DNA of 64,000 bases from Tardiphaga sp. 709 (GTDB taxonomy: Bacteria > Pseudomonadota > Alphaproteobacteria > Rhizobiales > Xanthobacteraceae). The DNA lies in contig NZ_CP135529.1 of assembly GCF_032401055.1 (NCBI RefSeq), forward strand, positions 2,418,001 to 2,482,000, written 5' to 3'. Positions 53,537 through 62,242 of the stretch are shown here, one piece after another (within the stretch, counting starts at the first letter, position 1; each line of letters begins with the position of its first letter). Under the pieces are notes generated by a model. The model saw nothing but the letters and a program-made list of their open reading frames with translations, did not search any database and was not told where the DNA came from. Made by a program: the position numbers and the translations under genes.

Positions 53537-55225
53537 TTACACGCGCGTCATGTCGAACTGCGCCTTCTGGCCGGTGCCGTAACGTCCAAGCGCGCCGTTC
53601 TCGCCGACCGCATTGGGCCGCTGGAAGATCCAGTTCTGCCAGACGGTCAGCCGCGAGAAGATTTTCGATTCCATCGTCTCCGGTCCGACAAAGCGCAGAT
53701 TGGCTTCCATGCCCGTGAGGCTGTCGGGTGAGAAGCTGCAGCGTTCCTCGAAGAACACACGCACCTCGTCATCCCAGTCGATGTCATCGAGCGCGAAGGT
53801 GACGAGCCCGAGCTGCTCGGCGGCTTCCGCATCGAGCGGCTCGCCGATCCGCGCTTTCGCGCGGGTTACATCCTCCGGATCGGCCTGGAAGCGCGACTGT
53901 AGCCGCGTCAGCCCGTGGCTCATCGGGTAAGGCCCGAAATTCATCGCGCTCAATACGATCGCTGGCGGTGCGCGGTTGTCACCCTGCTTCTGGCCGACGA
54001 GCATGTAGGAGCGGTCCGCAGCGAAGACGAGCTCGGCCAGGGTGCCGACAAAGCACGAGCCCGGCTCGACCAGCGTCACCAGCGTGCGCGACGTCACGTC
54101 GATACGCTTCAGCACTCGCTTCCAGTATTGCCGGATCTCGTTGACCAGCCAATGCACCTTATGTGTTTCGAGGAAGACATCATGGGTCAGCACATTGGCG
54201 CCGTCGCCATGCGACTTGAACACCAGCATGGCGGTCTCAAGTTCATTGATCCGCAGATGCAGGATGGCGTCGTCTAGCTCGCGCGCCACCTGCAGCGGCC
54301 AGAAGGCAGCACCCTGCGCCATCATCCCGTCGATATCCGACGGCGCCGCGGCGTCAGGCGCCTTGATCGAGATAGTAGCAATACGCTCTGCGCGATTGAT
54401 ATCGACATTGACCAGACCGTAACGAATACCGCTGTCATCGAAGCTGCGGTTCAGCGGCGGCAGCTTGAGGCCCTCGCCCGTGCCATTGCGCTTTGACGTC
54501 GCCAGAAACTCCTTGGCCCGCTCGGCGACTTTCGCTTCCAGCTTGCTGTTGGCAACGATGTCATCGATCAGCCGCCACGCCACTGCGCGCTTGCCTTTGA
54601 TGCCTTCCTCAATGGTGCAGAAATAGTCGGCGTGATCGCGGCGCACCTTGCGCTTGTCGACCACGCGCGTCAGACCGCCAGTGCCCGGCAGCACCGCCAG
54701 CAACGGCACTTCCGGCAGCGCGACCGCCGCCGAACCATCGTCCGCCATGATGATGTGATCGGTTGCCAGCGCCAGTTCATAGCCACCACCCGCAGCAGTA
54801 CCATTGATCACCGAAATGAAGCGCTGGCCGGAATTTTCGCTCGAGTCTTCAAAGCCGTTGCGAGTCTCGTTGGTGAATTTGCAAAAGTTGACCTTGTGAG
54901 CATGGGTAGCGCCGGCCAGCATGCGGATATTGGCGCCAGCGCAGAACACGCGGTTCTTGCCGGAGCGCAGCAGCACGACTTTGACCTCGGGATATTCGAA
55001 GCGAAGCCGCTGCACGGCATCCGCCAGTTCGATATCGACGCCAAGATCGTAGGAATTCAGTTTGAGCTGATAGCCCTCGAACAGACCGCCATTCTCATCG
55101 ACATCCATGGTGAGCGTTGCCACGTCGTTATCGACACTGAGCTTCCAGTGGCGGTAGCGCGACGGATCGGTTTGGAAGTCGATAAATTTGGCGCCGTTCG
55201 AGAGAACGCGTTGCTCTGCGGCCAT
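53537..55225 (-). CDS. boxC: 2,3-epoxybenzoyl-CoA dihydrolase BoxC
   Basis: This 562-residue crotonase-superfamily enzyme opens the ring of 2,3-epoxybenzoyl-CoA with two waters, giving 3,4-dehydroadipyl-CoA semialdehyde and formate. It has KVVLLRSGKNRVFCAGANIR, the oxyanion-hole segment NGTAAGGGYELALATDHIIM and the double crotonase layout of BoxC. The length is typical. The gene leads the boxC-boxB-boxA-fcs run; its upstream region 55226-55336 carries inverted AT-rich sequences that may bind BoxR. The semialdehyde dehydrogenase (boxD) is not found in the window. Confidence 0.96.
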   Translation of the reverse strand: MAAEQRVLSNGAKFIDFQTDPSRYRHWKLSVDNDVATLTMDVDENGGLFEGYQLKLNSYDLGVDIELADAVQRLRFEYPEVKVVLLRSGKNRVFCAGANIRMLAGATHAHKVNFCKFTNETRNGFEDSSENSGQRFISVINGTAAGGGYELALATDHIIMADDGSAAVALPEVPLLAVLPGTGGLTRVVDKRKVRRDHADYFCTIEEGIKGKRAVAWRLIDDIVANSKLEAKVAERAKEFLATSKRNGTGEGLKLPPLNRSFDDSGIRYGLVNVDINRAERIATISIKAPDAAAPSDIDGMMAQGAAFWPLQVARELDDAILHLRINELETAMLVFKSHGDGANVLTHDVFLETHKVHWLVNEIRQYWKRVLKRIDVTSRTLVTLVEPGSCFVGTLAELVFAADRSYMLVGQKQGDNRAPPAIVLSAMNFGPYPMSHGLTRLQSRFQADPEDVTRAKARIGEPLDAEAAEQLGLVTFALDDIDWDDEVRVFFEERCSFSPDSLTGMEANLRFVGPETMESKIFSRLTVWQNWIFQRPNAVGENGALGRYGTGQKAQFDMTRV

Positions 55226-55273
55226 GCTCCACCCTTTGACAGTCTTGATTTATGCGTCGTGCGCCTTAGTTAT

Positions 55274-55330
55274 ATGCATAATAATTCATGATATTGAGGG
55301 CGTCTAGGGAAATCCGATAGAATTATGCAT
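55274..55330. promoter_or_regulatory. putative BoxR-operator region upstream of boxC
   Basis: ATGCATAAT (55274-55282) and ATTATGCAT (55322-55330) form an inverted repeat with 9-bp arms, and ATAATTCAT is embedded at 55281-55289. The same ATAATTCA core occurs in the palindrome at 58299-58312 between bclA and boxR. Their placement before both operons suggests a shared regulator binding site. Confidence 0.5.
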
Positions 55331-55336
55331 TTTCTT

Positions 55337-55837
55337 TCATGTTCCGGTGATCTGGACCGGACCCCGCTCGGCCTCGTCGATCGCCAGTTGATGCGCGAGC
55401 GCAGACGCCAGCATCGCGACCGGAAAGTGCTCGGAAAAGCTTCCCGCAATACCCGCCGGCGGGCGCATGGCGAGTTCATCGAGTTCGGACAGTGCGTCCT
55501 GCAGCAATCGATGTGCCGCGCGCGGCCGCTGCAGACTGAGTTTCAGATTGGCATTGGCAACCTGAATACAGGCGCGAAGCAGAATCCGATCACGCCCTCT
55601 TTGCGGCGCGACCTTCCAGACAGCCTCGAGAATTTCGTGAGCCTCCCAGAAGAAGCCGGCGTCGTTGAGCGCGAGCCCATAGCGCAACGCCGGATCACTG
55701 GCCGGGACGAAGCCTGCATAGCGCATCGGGACCAGTGCCTTGGCCTGCGCCAGCGTGTCGTGATCAGCCTTCGTCTGCTTGCCGAGCCGATAGGGCCAGC
55801 GCGGCATCGCGAGAGAAGGAGTGACAGTCACGACCAT
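55337..55837 (-). CDS. DUF309 family protein
   Basis: This 166-residue protein has the DUF309 signature FFWEAHEILEAVWKVAPQRG, with conserved His-Glu and a helical bundle. Its function is unknown; it is a small soluble protein. It sits between the alpha/beta-hydrolase and boxC promoter, 6 bp from the hydrolase gene (55844), and is co-transcribed with the hydrolase and benzoate-CoA ligase. Similar proteins accompany box clusters in other bacteria from what I recall. Confidence 0.85.
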   Translation of the reverse strand: MVVTVTPSLAMPRWPYRLGKQTKADHDTLAQAKALVPMRYAGFVPASDPALRYGLALNDAGFFWEAHEILEAVWKVAPQRGRDRILLRACIQVANANLKLSLQRPRAAHRLLQDALSELDELAMRPPAGIAGSFSEHFPVAMLASALAHQLAIDEAERGPVQITGT

Positions 55838-55843
55838 CCCCGC

Positions 55844-56674
55844 TTACGCAGCGCGTAATTCGCCCTCGCCGTGAAAATGCAGCAAGCGATCGGCGAAATC
55901 CGCCACGGCCCGCAAGGTTGTCTCGGGGGCTTCGCGATGGGGCGAATGCGCAGCGCCTGGAATGATCTCGACATCCACCGGGCAATAGCATTCGACCTCG
56001 GCGATCTCGATCTGCTTCATGGTGCCGTACTGATCGTCGGCTCCCTGCAAAATCTGCACGGGCACGCGCACATAAGCGAGATAGTCGGAAATATCCCAGT
56101 CGCGGAACTGCGGGTCGAGCCATGCGCCGTTCCAGCCATAAAACGCGTTGTCGACGTCATCATGCCAGCGCGCGAGCTTGGCTTTCAGGTCGTCCTGTTC
56201 GTACGCCCTCTTGATGTCGGCGATGGACGCTACAGAAATATCCTCGACGACGAAATGCGGCGCGATCATCGAGACGCCGCGGATACGGTGATCCTGGATG
56301 CCGCCGGCATAGATCGTCGCGATGGATCCACCATCGGAATGACCGACCAGCAAGCCGCGGCGAAAGCCGATGGCATCGAGCAACTGCGGGAGCACCTCAA
56401 GTGCTTCGACATGCATGTAGTCCAGCGGCCGCGGCAGCGCGACCGGGGTCGACGCGCCATAGCTGGCGCGCGAATAGACGAAGACGCCGGCCCCGGTCGC
56501 TGCCTGAAGCTTGTCCGGGAAGTCGCCCCACAGCGCGACCGAGCCCAGCCCTTCATGCAGCAGCACGATGGTCGGCGCCACATCCGGTTGCGGACCGATC
56601 ATGCGGTATTCGAGTTCGGACGCACCGATGGTCAGCCGTCCCGCGGATTGCAATGCGCTCATCTTGTCATCCAT
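55844..56674 (-). CDS. alpha/beta hydrolase of the box cluster
   Basis: This 276-residue alpha/beta-hydrolase has LLHEGLGSVALWGDFPDKLQ near the oxyanion hole, the nucleophile elbow LVGHSDGGSIATIYAG (G-H-S-D-G), ILQGADDQYGTMKQIE with the acid region and PGAAHSPHREAPE with histidines. A thioesterase or lactonase activity on a benzoyl-CoA-pathway intermediate is plausible. It sits between benzoate-CoA ligase and DUF309 with gaps of 9 and 6 bp, so it is in one operon with both. Confidence 0.87.
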   Translation of the reverse strand: MDDKMSALQSAGRLTIGASELEYRMIGPQPDVAPTIVLLHEGLGSVALWGDFPDKLQAATGAGVFVYSRASYGASTPVALPRPLDYMHVEALEVLPQLLDAIGFRRGLLVGHSDGGSIATIYAGGIQDHRIRGVSMIAPHFVVEDISVASIADIKRAYEQDDLKAKLARWHDDVDNAFYGWNGAWLDPQFRDWDISDYLAYVRVPVQILQGADDQYGTMKQIEIAEVECYCPVDVEIIPGAAHSPHREAPETTLRAVADFADRLLHFHGEGELRAA

Positions 56675-56683
56675 CTCTCGGTT

Positions 56684-58234
56684 TCAGACCGCCGCTCCAT
56701 CGCGCAATTTGTAGCGCTGGATTTTTCCGGTGGCTGTTTTGGGAAGGGAATCGACAACCTCGATCCAGCGTGGATATTTCCACGGACCGATCCGTCGCTT
56801 GACGTGATCCTTCAAGGATTCGCGCAGGCCCTCAAGCACGGCATTCGGTTTCAGCACCACGAAGGCCTTCGGCTTCAACAGCCCCTCGGCGTCGGCCTCC
56901 GGCACGACCGCGGCTTCGGATACGGCGGGATGCGCGATCAGCGCGCTCTCCACCTCGAACGGGGAGACCCAGATGCCGGACACCTTGAACATGTCATCGG
57001 CGCGTCCGCAGAACGTATAGCGCCCGTCGGCATCGCGGACATATTTGTCGCCGGTGCGCGTCCAATGACCTTCGAAGGTGCGACGACTCTTGCTGCGTTG
57101 ATTCCAGTATCCCTCACCGGCGGACGGCGCATCGACGAGTAACTCGCCGATTTCTCCATCGGCAATATCGAGGCCCGCGTCATCGACGAGCCGCACACGA
57201 TAGCCTGGCACCGGCCTTCCGGACGTGCCGTATTTGATATCGCCGGGAGCATTCGACAGAAAGATATGCAGCAGTTCGGTTGAGCCGACGCCATCGAGAA
57301 TATCTACGCCGAAGCGGCTCTTCCAGCCGTTGCCCACCGGCTCCGGAAGCGCTTCGCCGGCCGAGGTGCAAATGCGCAGGCGCGGGAGGCGAGCTTCCGT
57401 TTTGAACCCCTCATCGTTCAGCATCGCCGCGAACAATGTTGGCACCCCGAAAAAGATGCTCGGCTGATATCGGCGCATCAGGCCGAATATGGTGGCCGGC
57501 GTCGGGCGCTCCGAATTGAGCACCGTCGTGGCGCCGACCGACATGGGAAATGTCATGGCGTTGCCGAGGCCGTAAGCGAAGTACAGTTTGGCCGCAGACA
57601 GTCCGACATCATCCTCGCGGATGCCGAGAACCTGCTTGCCATAGGTCGTCGCCGTTGCTTCCAGACTGGCGTGCAGATGGCGAACGCCTTTCGGCATGCC
57701 GGTGGACCCGGATGAATACAACCAGAAGGCCGGCTCGTCCGCATGGGTCGCGACCGTCGTGAAGCTTGTGCTCTCGTCCCTGATTTCGTCGGCCAGACTC
57801 TTGCGGCCATTGGCAACGCCGCCGACCACAATCACATGCTCAAGATCCGGTAATCGACCAAGCATGTCGTCGACCACAGGCAACAGCGCCGCGGAAATGA
57901 ACAGCACGCGCGCCCGGCAATCGGCCAGCACATAGGCGTATTGCTCCGAGGTCAGCAGAGTGTTGAGCGGCACCGGGACGATGCCGGCACGGATCGCGCC
58001 GAGGAACACCACCGGAAAGTCGACAGTGTCGAGCATGATCATCGCGACACGTTCTTCGCGCCGGACGCCGAGCCGCTTCAGCAAATTGGCCAGTTGGCAG
58101 CTTTTTGCCTGCAAGTCACCGTAGGTTAGTTCGGATACCGTGTCGGTAAAGGCAAGCTTGCTACCGCGGCCCTCATCGATGTTGCGGTCGAGAAGCCAGG
58201 TCACCGCATTGTAAGAACTGGACGACCCACTCAT
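56684..58234 (-). CDS. bclA: benzoate-CoA ligase
   Basis: This 516-residue class I adenylate-forming ligase carries the BCL-type features: A3 YSSGSTGMPKGVRHLHASLE, LYFAYGLGNAMTFPMSVGAT, LDGVGSTELLHIFLSNAPGD, DADGRYTFCGRADDMFKVSG and the C-terminal KTATGKIQRYKLRDG. The VGSTELLHIF and SNAPGDIKYG motifs are typical of benzoate-CoA ligases. It makes benzoyl-CoA from benzoate, CoA and ATP, the entry step for BoxAB. I use ATG 58234 (MSGSSSSYN). It is transcribed from the divergent promoter shared with boxR. Confidence 0.93.
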   Translation of the reverse strand: MSGSSSSYNAVTWLLDRNIDEGRGSKLAFTDTVSELTYGDLQAKSCQLANLLKRLGVRREERVAMIMLDTVDFPVVFLGAIRAGIVPVPLNTLLTSEQYAYVLADCRARVLFISAALLPVVDDMLGRLPDLEHVIVVGGVANGRKSLADEIRDESTSFTTVATHADEPAFWLYSSGSTGMPKGVRHLHASLEATATTYGKQVLGIREDDVGLSAAKLYFAYGLGNAMTFPMSVGATTVLNSERPTPATIFGLMRRYQPSIFFGVPTLFAAMLNDEGFKTEARLPRLRICTSAGEALPEPVGNGWKSRFGVDILDGVGSTELLHIFLSNAPGDIKYGTSGRPVPGYRVRLVDDAGLDIADGEIGELLVDAPSAGEGYWNQRSKSRRTFEGHWTRTGDKYVRDADGRYTFCGRADDMFKVSGIWVSPFEVESALIAHPAVSEAAVVPEADAEGLLKPKAFVVLKPNAVLEGLRESLKDHVKRRIGPWKYPRWIEVVDSLPKTATGKIQRYKLRDGAAV

Positions 58235-58298
58235 GATGCGTTTGCACCTTGGGCGATTCCACAACCGTTGCTCACGGTGCTCTCCCTATCGTCTTTTT

Positions 58299-58312
58299 TG
58301 AATTATAATTCA
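58299..58312. promoter_or_regulatory. palindrome in the bclA-boxR divergent promoter, putative BoxR operator
   Basis: TGAATTATAATTCA is a perfect 14-bp palindrome, placed between the divergent genes and followed by CATATAAAG. BoxR-family repressors act on this kind of region. It shares the ATAATTCA core with the boxC upstream region at 55281-55289. Confidence 0.55.
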
Positions 58313-58392
58313 TATAAAGTCACCAACTCCGGTTGCTGTCAATCGCATCCGGAATTATCTTTCCTGAAATCCTCTGCGAGCACGCACGCCAC

Positions 58393-59304
58393 ATGACCGA
58401 CCAGGCCGATCCCGAAACCGCCTTTCTTGAACAGCTCGGTCAGCGTGTCCGCACCATGCGCGGCCTGCGCGGCATGTCGCGAAAGGTACTGGCGAAAGTG
58501 TCGGGGATTTCGGAGCGCTACATCGCGCAACTGGAAAGCGGCAAGGGCAACGTGTCTATCGTGCTGCTGCGCCGGGTATCCGGCGCCATGGGCGCCCATC
58601 TCGAAGATCTGATTCCGGCGGACGAACCGACAACGGAGTGGCCGGTCATTCGCGACCTCGTTCGCAACGCGACACCGAACCAGATCGCCCAGGCCAAGGA
58701 CGTTCTCGCCGGACGCGGGAACGGTCAGTTCCAGAATTATATGTCATTCAGCGGCATCGCCCTGATCGGGCTGCGCGGCGCCGGAAAATCGACGCTTGGG
58801 AAATTGCTGGCGGACAAGATCGGCTGGAGCTTCGTCGAGCTCAATAAGGAGATCGAGCAGCACAACGGACTATCGGTCGCCGAGATCATCGCGCTCTATG
58901 GACAGGAGGGCTTTCGTCGCATGGAACAGGCCGCGCTGAACGGCCTGCTGGGACGCAAGGAGCCCATCGTCCTTGCGACCGGCGGCGGCATCGTCTCGGA
59001 ACCTGTGACCTTCGATCGCGTATTGTCGTCGTTCTACACAATCTGGCTCAAGGCCAAGCCCGAAGAACATATGGCGCGCGTCCGCCGCCAGGGTGACTTG
59101 CGCCCGATGGCCGACGACCGCTCCGCTATGCAGGAATTGCGCACAATCCTGCTGAGCCGCGAACCGCTTTATTCCCGCGCATCCGCCATTGTCGATACGG
59201 CCGGCCTCAGCAAGGACAAGGCTGCAGCGCAGCTGGTCGGCGCGGTGTCGCGTGTGTTGAACACCAATGCCCAGGCTTTCGGGCTGAGAAGCGCTGCGTC
59301 GTGA
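58393..59304 (+). CDS. boxR: benzoyl-CoA-responsive regulator BoxR (HTH plus shikimate-kinase-like domain)
   Basis: This 303-residue protein has an N-terminal XRE-type helix-turn-helix (about residues 13-70: LGQRVRTMRGLRGMSRKVLA through SGISERYIAQLESGKGNVSI), then a shikimate kinase-like domain from about 120 with the P-loop GLRGAGKST at 126-134. This HTH plus kinase fold is the known layout of BoxR, which represses box genes and is released by benzoyl-CoA. I start at ATG 58393, discarding upstream in-frame sequence. It is divergent from bclA and overlaps the next gene by 4 bp (GTGA). Confidence 0.94.
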   Translation: MTDQADPETAFLEQLGQRVRTMRGLRGMSRKVLAKVSGISERYIAQLESGKGNVSIVLLRRVSGAMGAHLEDLIPADEPTTEWPVIRDLVRNATPNQIAQAKDVLAGRGNGQFQNYMSFSGIALIGLRGAGKSTLGKLLADKIGWSFVELNKEIEQHNGLSVAEIIALYGQEGFRRMEQAALNGLLGRKEPIVLATGGGIVSEPVTFDRVLSSFYTIWLKAKPEEHMARVRRQGDLRPMADDRSAMQELRTILLSREPLYSRASAIVDTAGLSKDKAAAQLVGAVSRVLNTNAQAFGLRSAAS

Positions 59305-59774
59305 CATTGGGCGAGCTTCTGCAAGCACGCGGCTTCGATCCCGTCGGTGTCATGGCGATCCGCAATACCCTGCATTCCGAAGACGTCTCAAACGATTTCC
59401 GCGATCTCGCCGATGTCATCAGCGCCAATGCGCTGCCGATGTATGACCGGATGCAGGACGGCCCACGCATTGCGCATCAGGCAGCCGTGCTCTCCTTTGC
59501 CGCAACAGACGGCGGGCAGGCACGCCTGACAAGCCTGCGAACCTTCCTGCTGCGCAGACCGGGAAGCGTTCCCGGCGACATCGTCTATGACTACGACGCC
59601 GCGCACCTGCTGCACAGCTTCATCGCGCGCGCCACGACGCCCTGTTTTTACGACGCCATTGAACGGGAAGAACTCAACGATCTGTTCGGCCGCCTCGTGG
59701 TGCAATGGCCGGAGCCGCTTTCTGACAATATTCTTGCGGCCAACGACGATGCGTTGACCGTCGTCGTGGCCTGA
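59301..59774 (+). CDS. hypothetical protein coupled to boxR
   Basis: This 157-residue protein starts at GTG 59301, overlapping the boxR stop in GTGA. It begins with MTLGELLQARGFDPVGVMAI and includes VIYDYDAAH-like VYDYDAAHLLHSFIARATTP and DAIEREELNDLFGRLVVQW. I do not recognise a family; the N-terminus resembles the small helical segment that precedes GIY-YIG domains in some proteins, but no GIY-YIG core is present. Codon use is like its neighbours and the overlap with boxR supports a real, co-translated gene. It is soluble, with no membrane segment. Confidence 0.7.
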   Translation: MTLGELLQARGFDPVGVMAIRNTLHSEDVSNDFRDLADVISANALPMYDRMQDGPRIAHQAAVLSFAATDGGQARLTSLRTFLLRRPGSVPGDIVYDYDAAHLLHSFIARATTPCFYDAIEREELNDLFGRLVVQWPEPLSDNILAANDDALTVVVA

Positions 59775-59778
59775 TCGC

Positions 59779-60489
59779 TCAAACGCCGAGATGACGCTCC
59801 AGCACGTCCGGCTGCGCAGCCAGTGCAGCCGGCGTTCCGTCGAACACCACGCAGCCCTTTGACAGGATCACCATTCGGTCGGCGACTTTCGCGAGACTCC
59901 GAAAATCCTTGTCAACGACGATGGTCGCGATGCCCTCGCCCCGGACGATCGCCAGCGTTTGCCAGATCGACTGCGCCACCAGCGGCGCCAAGCCTTCCGT
60001 GGCCTCATCGATCATGATCATATCGGGATTGGTCATCAGCGCGCGACCGATGGTCAGCATCTGCTGCTCACCTCCCGACAACTGATGCCCTCCATTATTG
60101 CGGCGTTCATGCAGACGCGGAAACAGCTCGAAGATTTTCGGCAGGGTCCAGGATTGACGCCCGTGATTTCCTGGTCGCGCAGCCATCACCAGATTTTCGG
60201 TGACCGACAGCGAACCGAAAATGCCCCGCCCCTCCGGCACCAGCGCCATGCCGCATCGCGCGATCGTCTCGGGCGCTGCATTGCGGATATCATGGCCGTG
60301 GAAGCGCAAACTGCCGCGACAAAGCGGCATCAATCCCATCAGCGAACGCAGCAGCGTGGTCTTGCCCATGCCATTGCGACCGATCAACGCCACCTGCTCG
60401 CCCGGCGCGAAGGTCAGATCGATGCCGTGCAGAATCTGGCTAGCGCCATAAAACGCATCGAGCTTTTCCACCTCCAGCAAGGTCATCAT
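59779..60489 (-). CDS. branched-chain-amino-acid-type ABC transporter ATP-binding protein (LivF-like)
   Basis: This 236-residue ATPase has Walker A IGRNGMGKTTLLRSLMG, signature QLSGGEQQMLTIGRAL, Walker B MIMIDEATEGLAPLVAQSIW and a final VFDGTPAALAAQPDVLERHL typical of LivF. Its start overlaps the LivG stop in ATGATG (60486-60489). It belongs to a complete five-component HAAT-type system whose position beside the benzoate cluster makes an aromatic acid such as benzoate the best substrate guess. It is convergent with the gene at 59301, 4 bp away. Confidence 0.94.
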   Translation of the reverse strand: MMTLLEVEKLDAFYGASQILHGIDLTFAPGEQVALIGRNGMGKTTLLRSLMGLMPLCRGSLRFHGHDIRNAAPETIARCGMALVPEGRGIFGSLSVTENLVMAARPGNHGRQSWTLPKIFELFPRLHERRNNGGHQLSGGEQQMLTIGRALMTNPDMIMIDEATEGLAPLVAQSIWQTLAIVRGEGIATIVVDKDFRSLAKVADRMVILSKGCVVFDGTPAALAAQPDVLERHLGV

Positions 60490-61244
60490 GCGATGCTTCT
60501 ATCAGCACCGAGATAGGCGGCACGCACGCCGGGATCCACGCGCACGTCCTGCGGCAAACCTGTGGCGATGACACGGCCGTCCTGCATCACCGTCAACCGG
60601 TCCGCGAGTTCGAACACCGCATCCATGTCGTGCTCCACCACCAGCAGCGCACGGTCAGCCTTCAGCGACGCAATCAATCCGATGATGCCCCGCGCCTCCG
60701 ATGGTCCCATGCCGGCCAGCGGCTCGTCGAGCAGAATGACCTGCGGATTGGTCGCCAGCACCATCGCGATTTCGAGCTGGCGCTGTTCGCCGTGACTCAG
60801 TTTATCGGCAACGATCTGCGAGCGTGCGGATAACCCGACCCGGTCGATCGCATCGGTGACCAACTGGAGATATGGCCGGTCGGACCGCGTGCCGCCAAAC
60901 ATCCGGAGCGGCGCGGTTGAACGAGCCTGCGCCGCAAGACGCACATTCTCATGAACGCTGAATTGCGCAAACAACGTCGTCTTCTGATAGGCGCGGCCGA
61001 GGCCAGCGCGCGCGCGGTGATCCGGCGACAAGGAGGTGATATCCACGCCATTCAACAAGACCTCACCCGAGGTTGGCAGAAGTTCGCCGGCCAGCAGATT
61101 GATCAGCGTGGATTTCCCGGCACCGTTCGGGCCGATCACCGCGTGGATCTCGCCGGCGCGAATATCGATCGACACATCGGAGACGGCCAGCAAGCCTCCG
61201 AAACGCTTCTGCAATCCAGCGGCACGCAGCGCAACGTCATGCAT
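60486..61244 (-). CDS. branched-chain-amino-acid-type ABC transporter ATP-binding protein (LivG-like)
   Basis: This 252-residue ATPase has Walker A IGPNGAGKSTLINLLAGELL, GRAYQKTTLFAQFSVHENVR (the LivG-type Q-loop region), signature KLSHGEQRQLEIAMVLATNP, Walker B VILLDEPLAGMGPSEARGII and the switch His in VVEHDMDAVFELADRLTV. It pairs with the LivF-like ATPase. ATG 61244 overlaps the permease stop codon by 8 bp, so translation is coupled. Confidence 0.94.
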   Translation of the reverse strand: MHDVALRAAGLQKRFGGLLAVSDVSIDIRAGEIHAVIGPNGAGKSTLINLLAGELLPTSGEVLLNGVDITSLSPDHRARAGLGRAYQKTTLFAQFSVHENVRLAAQARSTAPLRMFGGTRSDRPYLQLVTDAIDRVGLSARSQIVADKLSHGEQRQLEIAMVLATNPQVILLDEPLAGMGPSEARGIIGLIASLKADRALLVVEHDMDAVFELADRLTVMQDGRVIATGLPQDVRVDPGVRAAYLGADRSIA

Positions 61245-62241
61245 GACGAGCCTCCGCGGCTGCAGACTTCATCTCGGCCGCGCGTTGCGGCGACGCCCCG
61301 AACACCATCGACCAGATCTGCCGGACACCATTGGGCAGCAGGATTACGATGCCGATGATGATCAAACCTTCGACAAGCTTCCAGTTGTCGAGATGCGCCT
61401 TCAGCACTTCTTCCATGCCGATCAGAACCAGCGCACCGACCAGCGGCCCGGTGACCGAGCGCAGGCCGCCGATCAGCACCATGACCAGGATTGTCGCCGA
61501 CTGGTGCCATCCCAGCATCTGCGGCGCGACGAAGCCGAACTGGGCCGCGGCCAGATAGCCGGCAACGCCCGCCAGCGCGCCAGACAGGGTGAACGCCGTC
61601 AGGCGGAGGCGAAAGATCGGAAAGCCGAGCGACCGCGCCCGGCGCTCATTGTCCCGGGATGCCGCCAGCGCCCGCCCGAAAGATGAGCGGAGCACCATTG
61701 TGAGCAGTGAAATCACACCCACCAGGAAACCCAGCACGACAAAGTAGAAAGTCATGGGCTTGTCGAGATCGAGCAATTGGCGGCCGGCAATGGCGATCTC
61801 GGGCCGGATGTTGATGGAGATGCCGTCCGACCCACCCGCGAATTTGGTATCGTGGAAGAAGAAGAACAGCATCTCGCCAAAGGCGAGCGTCACCATGATG
61901 AAATAGACGCCGCGGGTGCGCAGTACCAGTGCGCCTATCAGCAGGGCCGCAGTGCCGGAGCACAGGATCGCAATCGGAAGCGTCGTTAACAGCGACGCCG
62001 CATCATAACGAGGCGACAACAGCGCAAGTACATATCCGGCGAGGCCGAAAAAGGCGGCATGGCACAGGCTCACCAGACCGCCATGGCCGACCACGAGATT
62101 CAGTGACATGGCCAGCATGCCCATGATGAGCGCCTTGGCAAAGAATTGCGTGTAATAGGTCGATACGCAGAATGGCAGCGCAATCGCCATAGCCATACAG
62201 GCGATGCCGAACAATCGGACCCGCAGATTGGGCATGCTCAT
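61237..62241 (-). CDS. branched-chain-amino-acid-type ABC transporter permease (LivM-like)
   Basis: This protein of about 334 residues has nine or so hydrophobic helices, starting LFGIACMAMAIALPFCVSTY, and the LivM pattern AMSLNLVVGHGGLVSLCHAA, FFGLAGYVLALL, and FRLRLTAFTLSGALAGVAGY. LGWHQSATILVMVLIGGLRS is the conserved GG-x-R-T/S-x-x-GP segment (here GGLRSVTGPLVGA). I place the start at ATG 62241 with AGGA about 8 bp upstream and just past the LivH stop codon; ATG 62250 is the alternative. Confidence 0.92.
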   Translation of the reverse strand: MSMPNLRVRLFGIACMAMAIALPFCVSTYYTQFFAKALIMGMLAMSLNLVVGHGGLVSLCHAAFFGLAGYVLALLSPRYDAASLLTTLPIAILCSGTAALLIGALVLRTRGVYFIMVTLAFGEMLFFFFHDTKFAGGSDGISINIRPEIAIAGRQLLDLDKPMTFYFVVLGFLVGVISLLTMVLRSSFGRALAASRDNERRARSLGFPIFRLRLTAFTLSGALAGVAGYLAAAQFGFVAPQMLGWHQSATILVMVLIGGLRSVTGPLVGALVLIGMEEVLKAHLDNWKLVEGLIIIGIVILLPNGVRQIWSMVFGASPQRAAEMKSAAAEARHA

Positions 62242-62242
62242 A

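Noticed and set aside
55871-57142. 423-codon plus-strand frame opposite the alpha/beta hydrolase and benzoate-CoA ligase.
   Set aside because: Antisense shadow of two clearly assigned enzymes.
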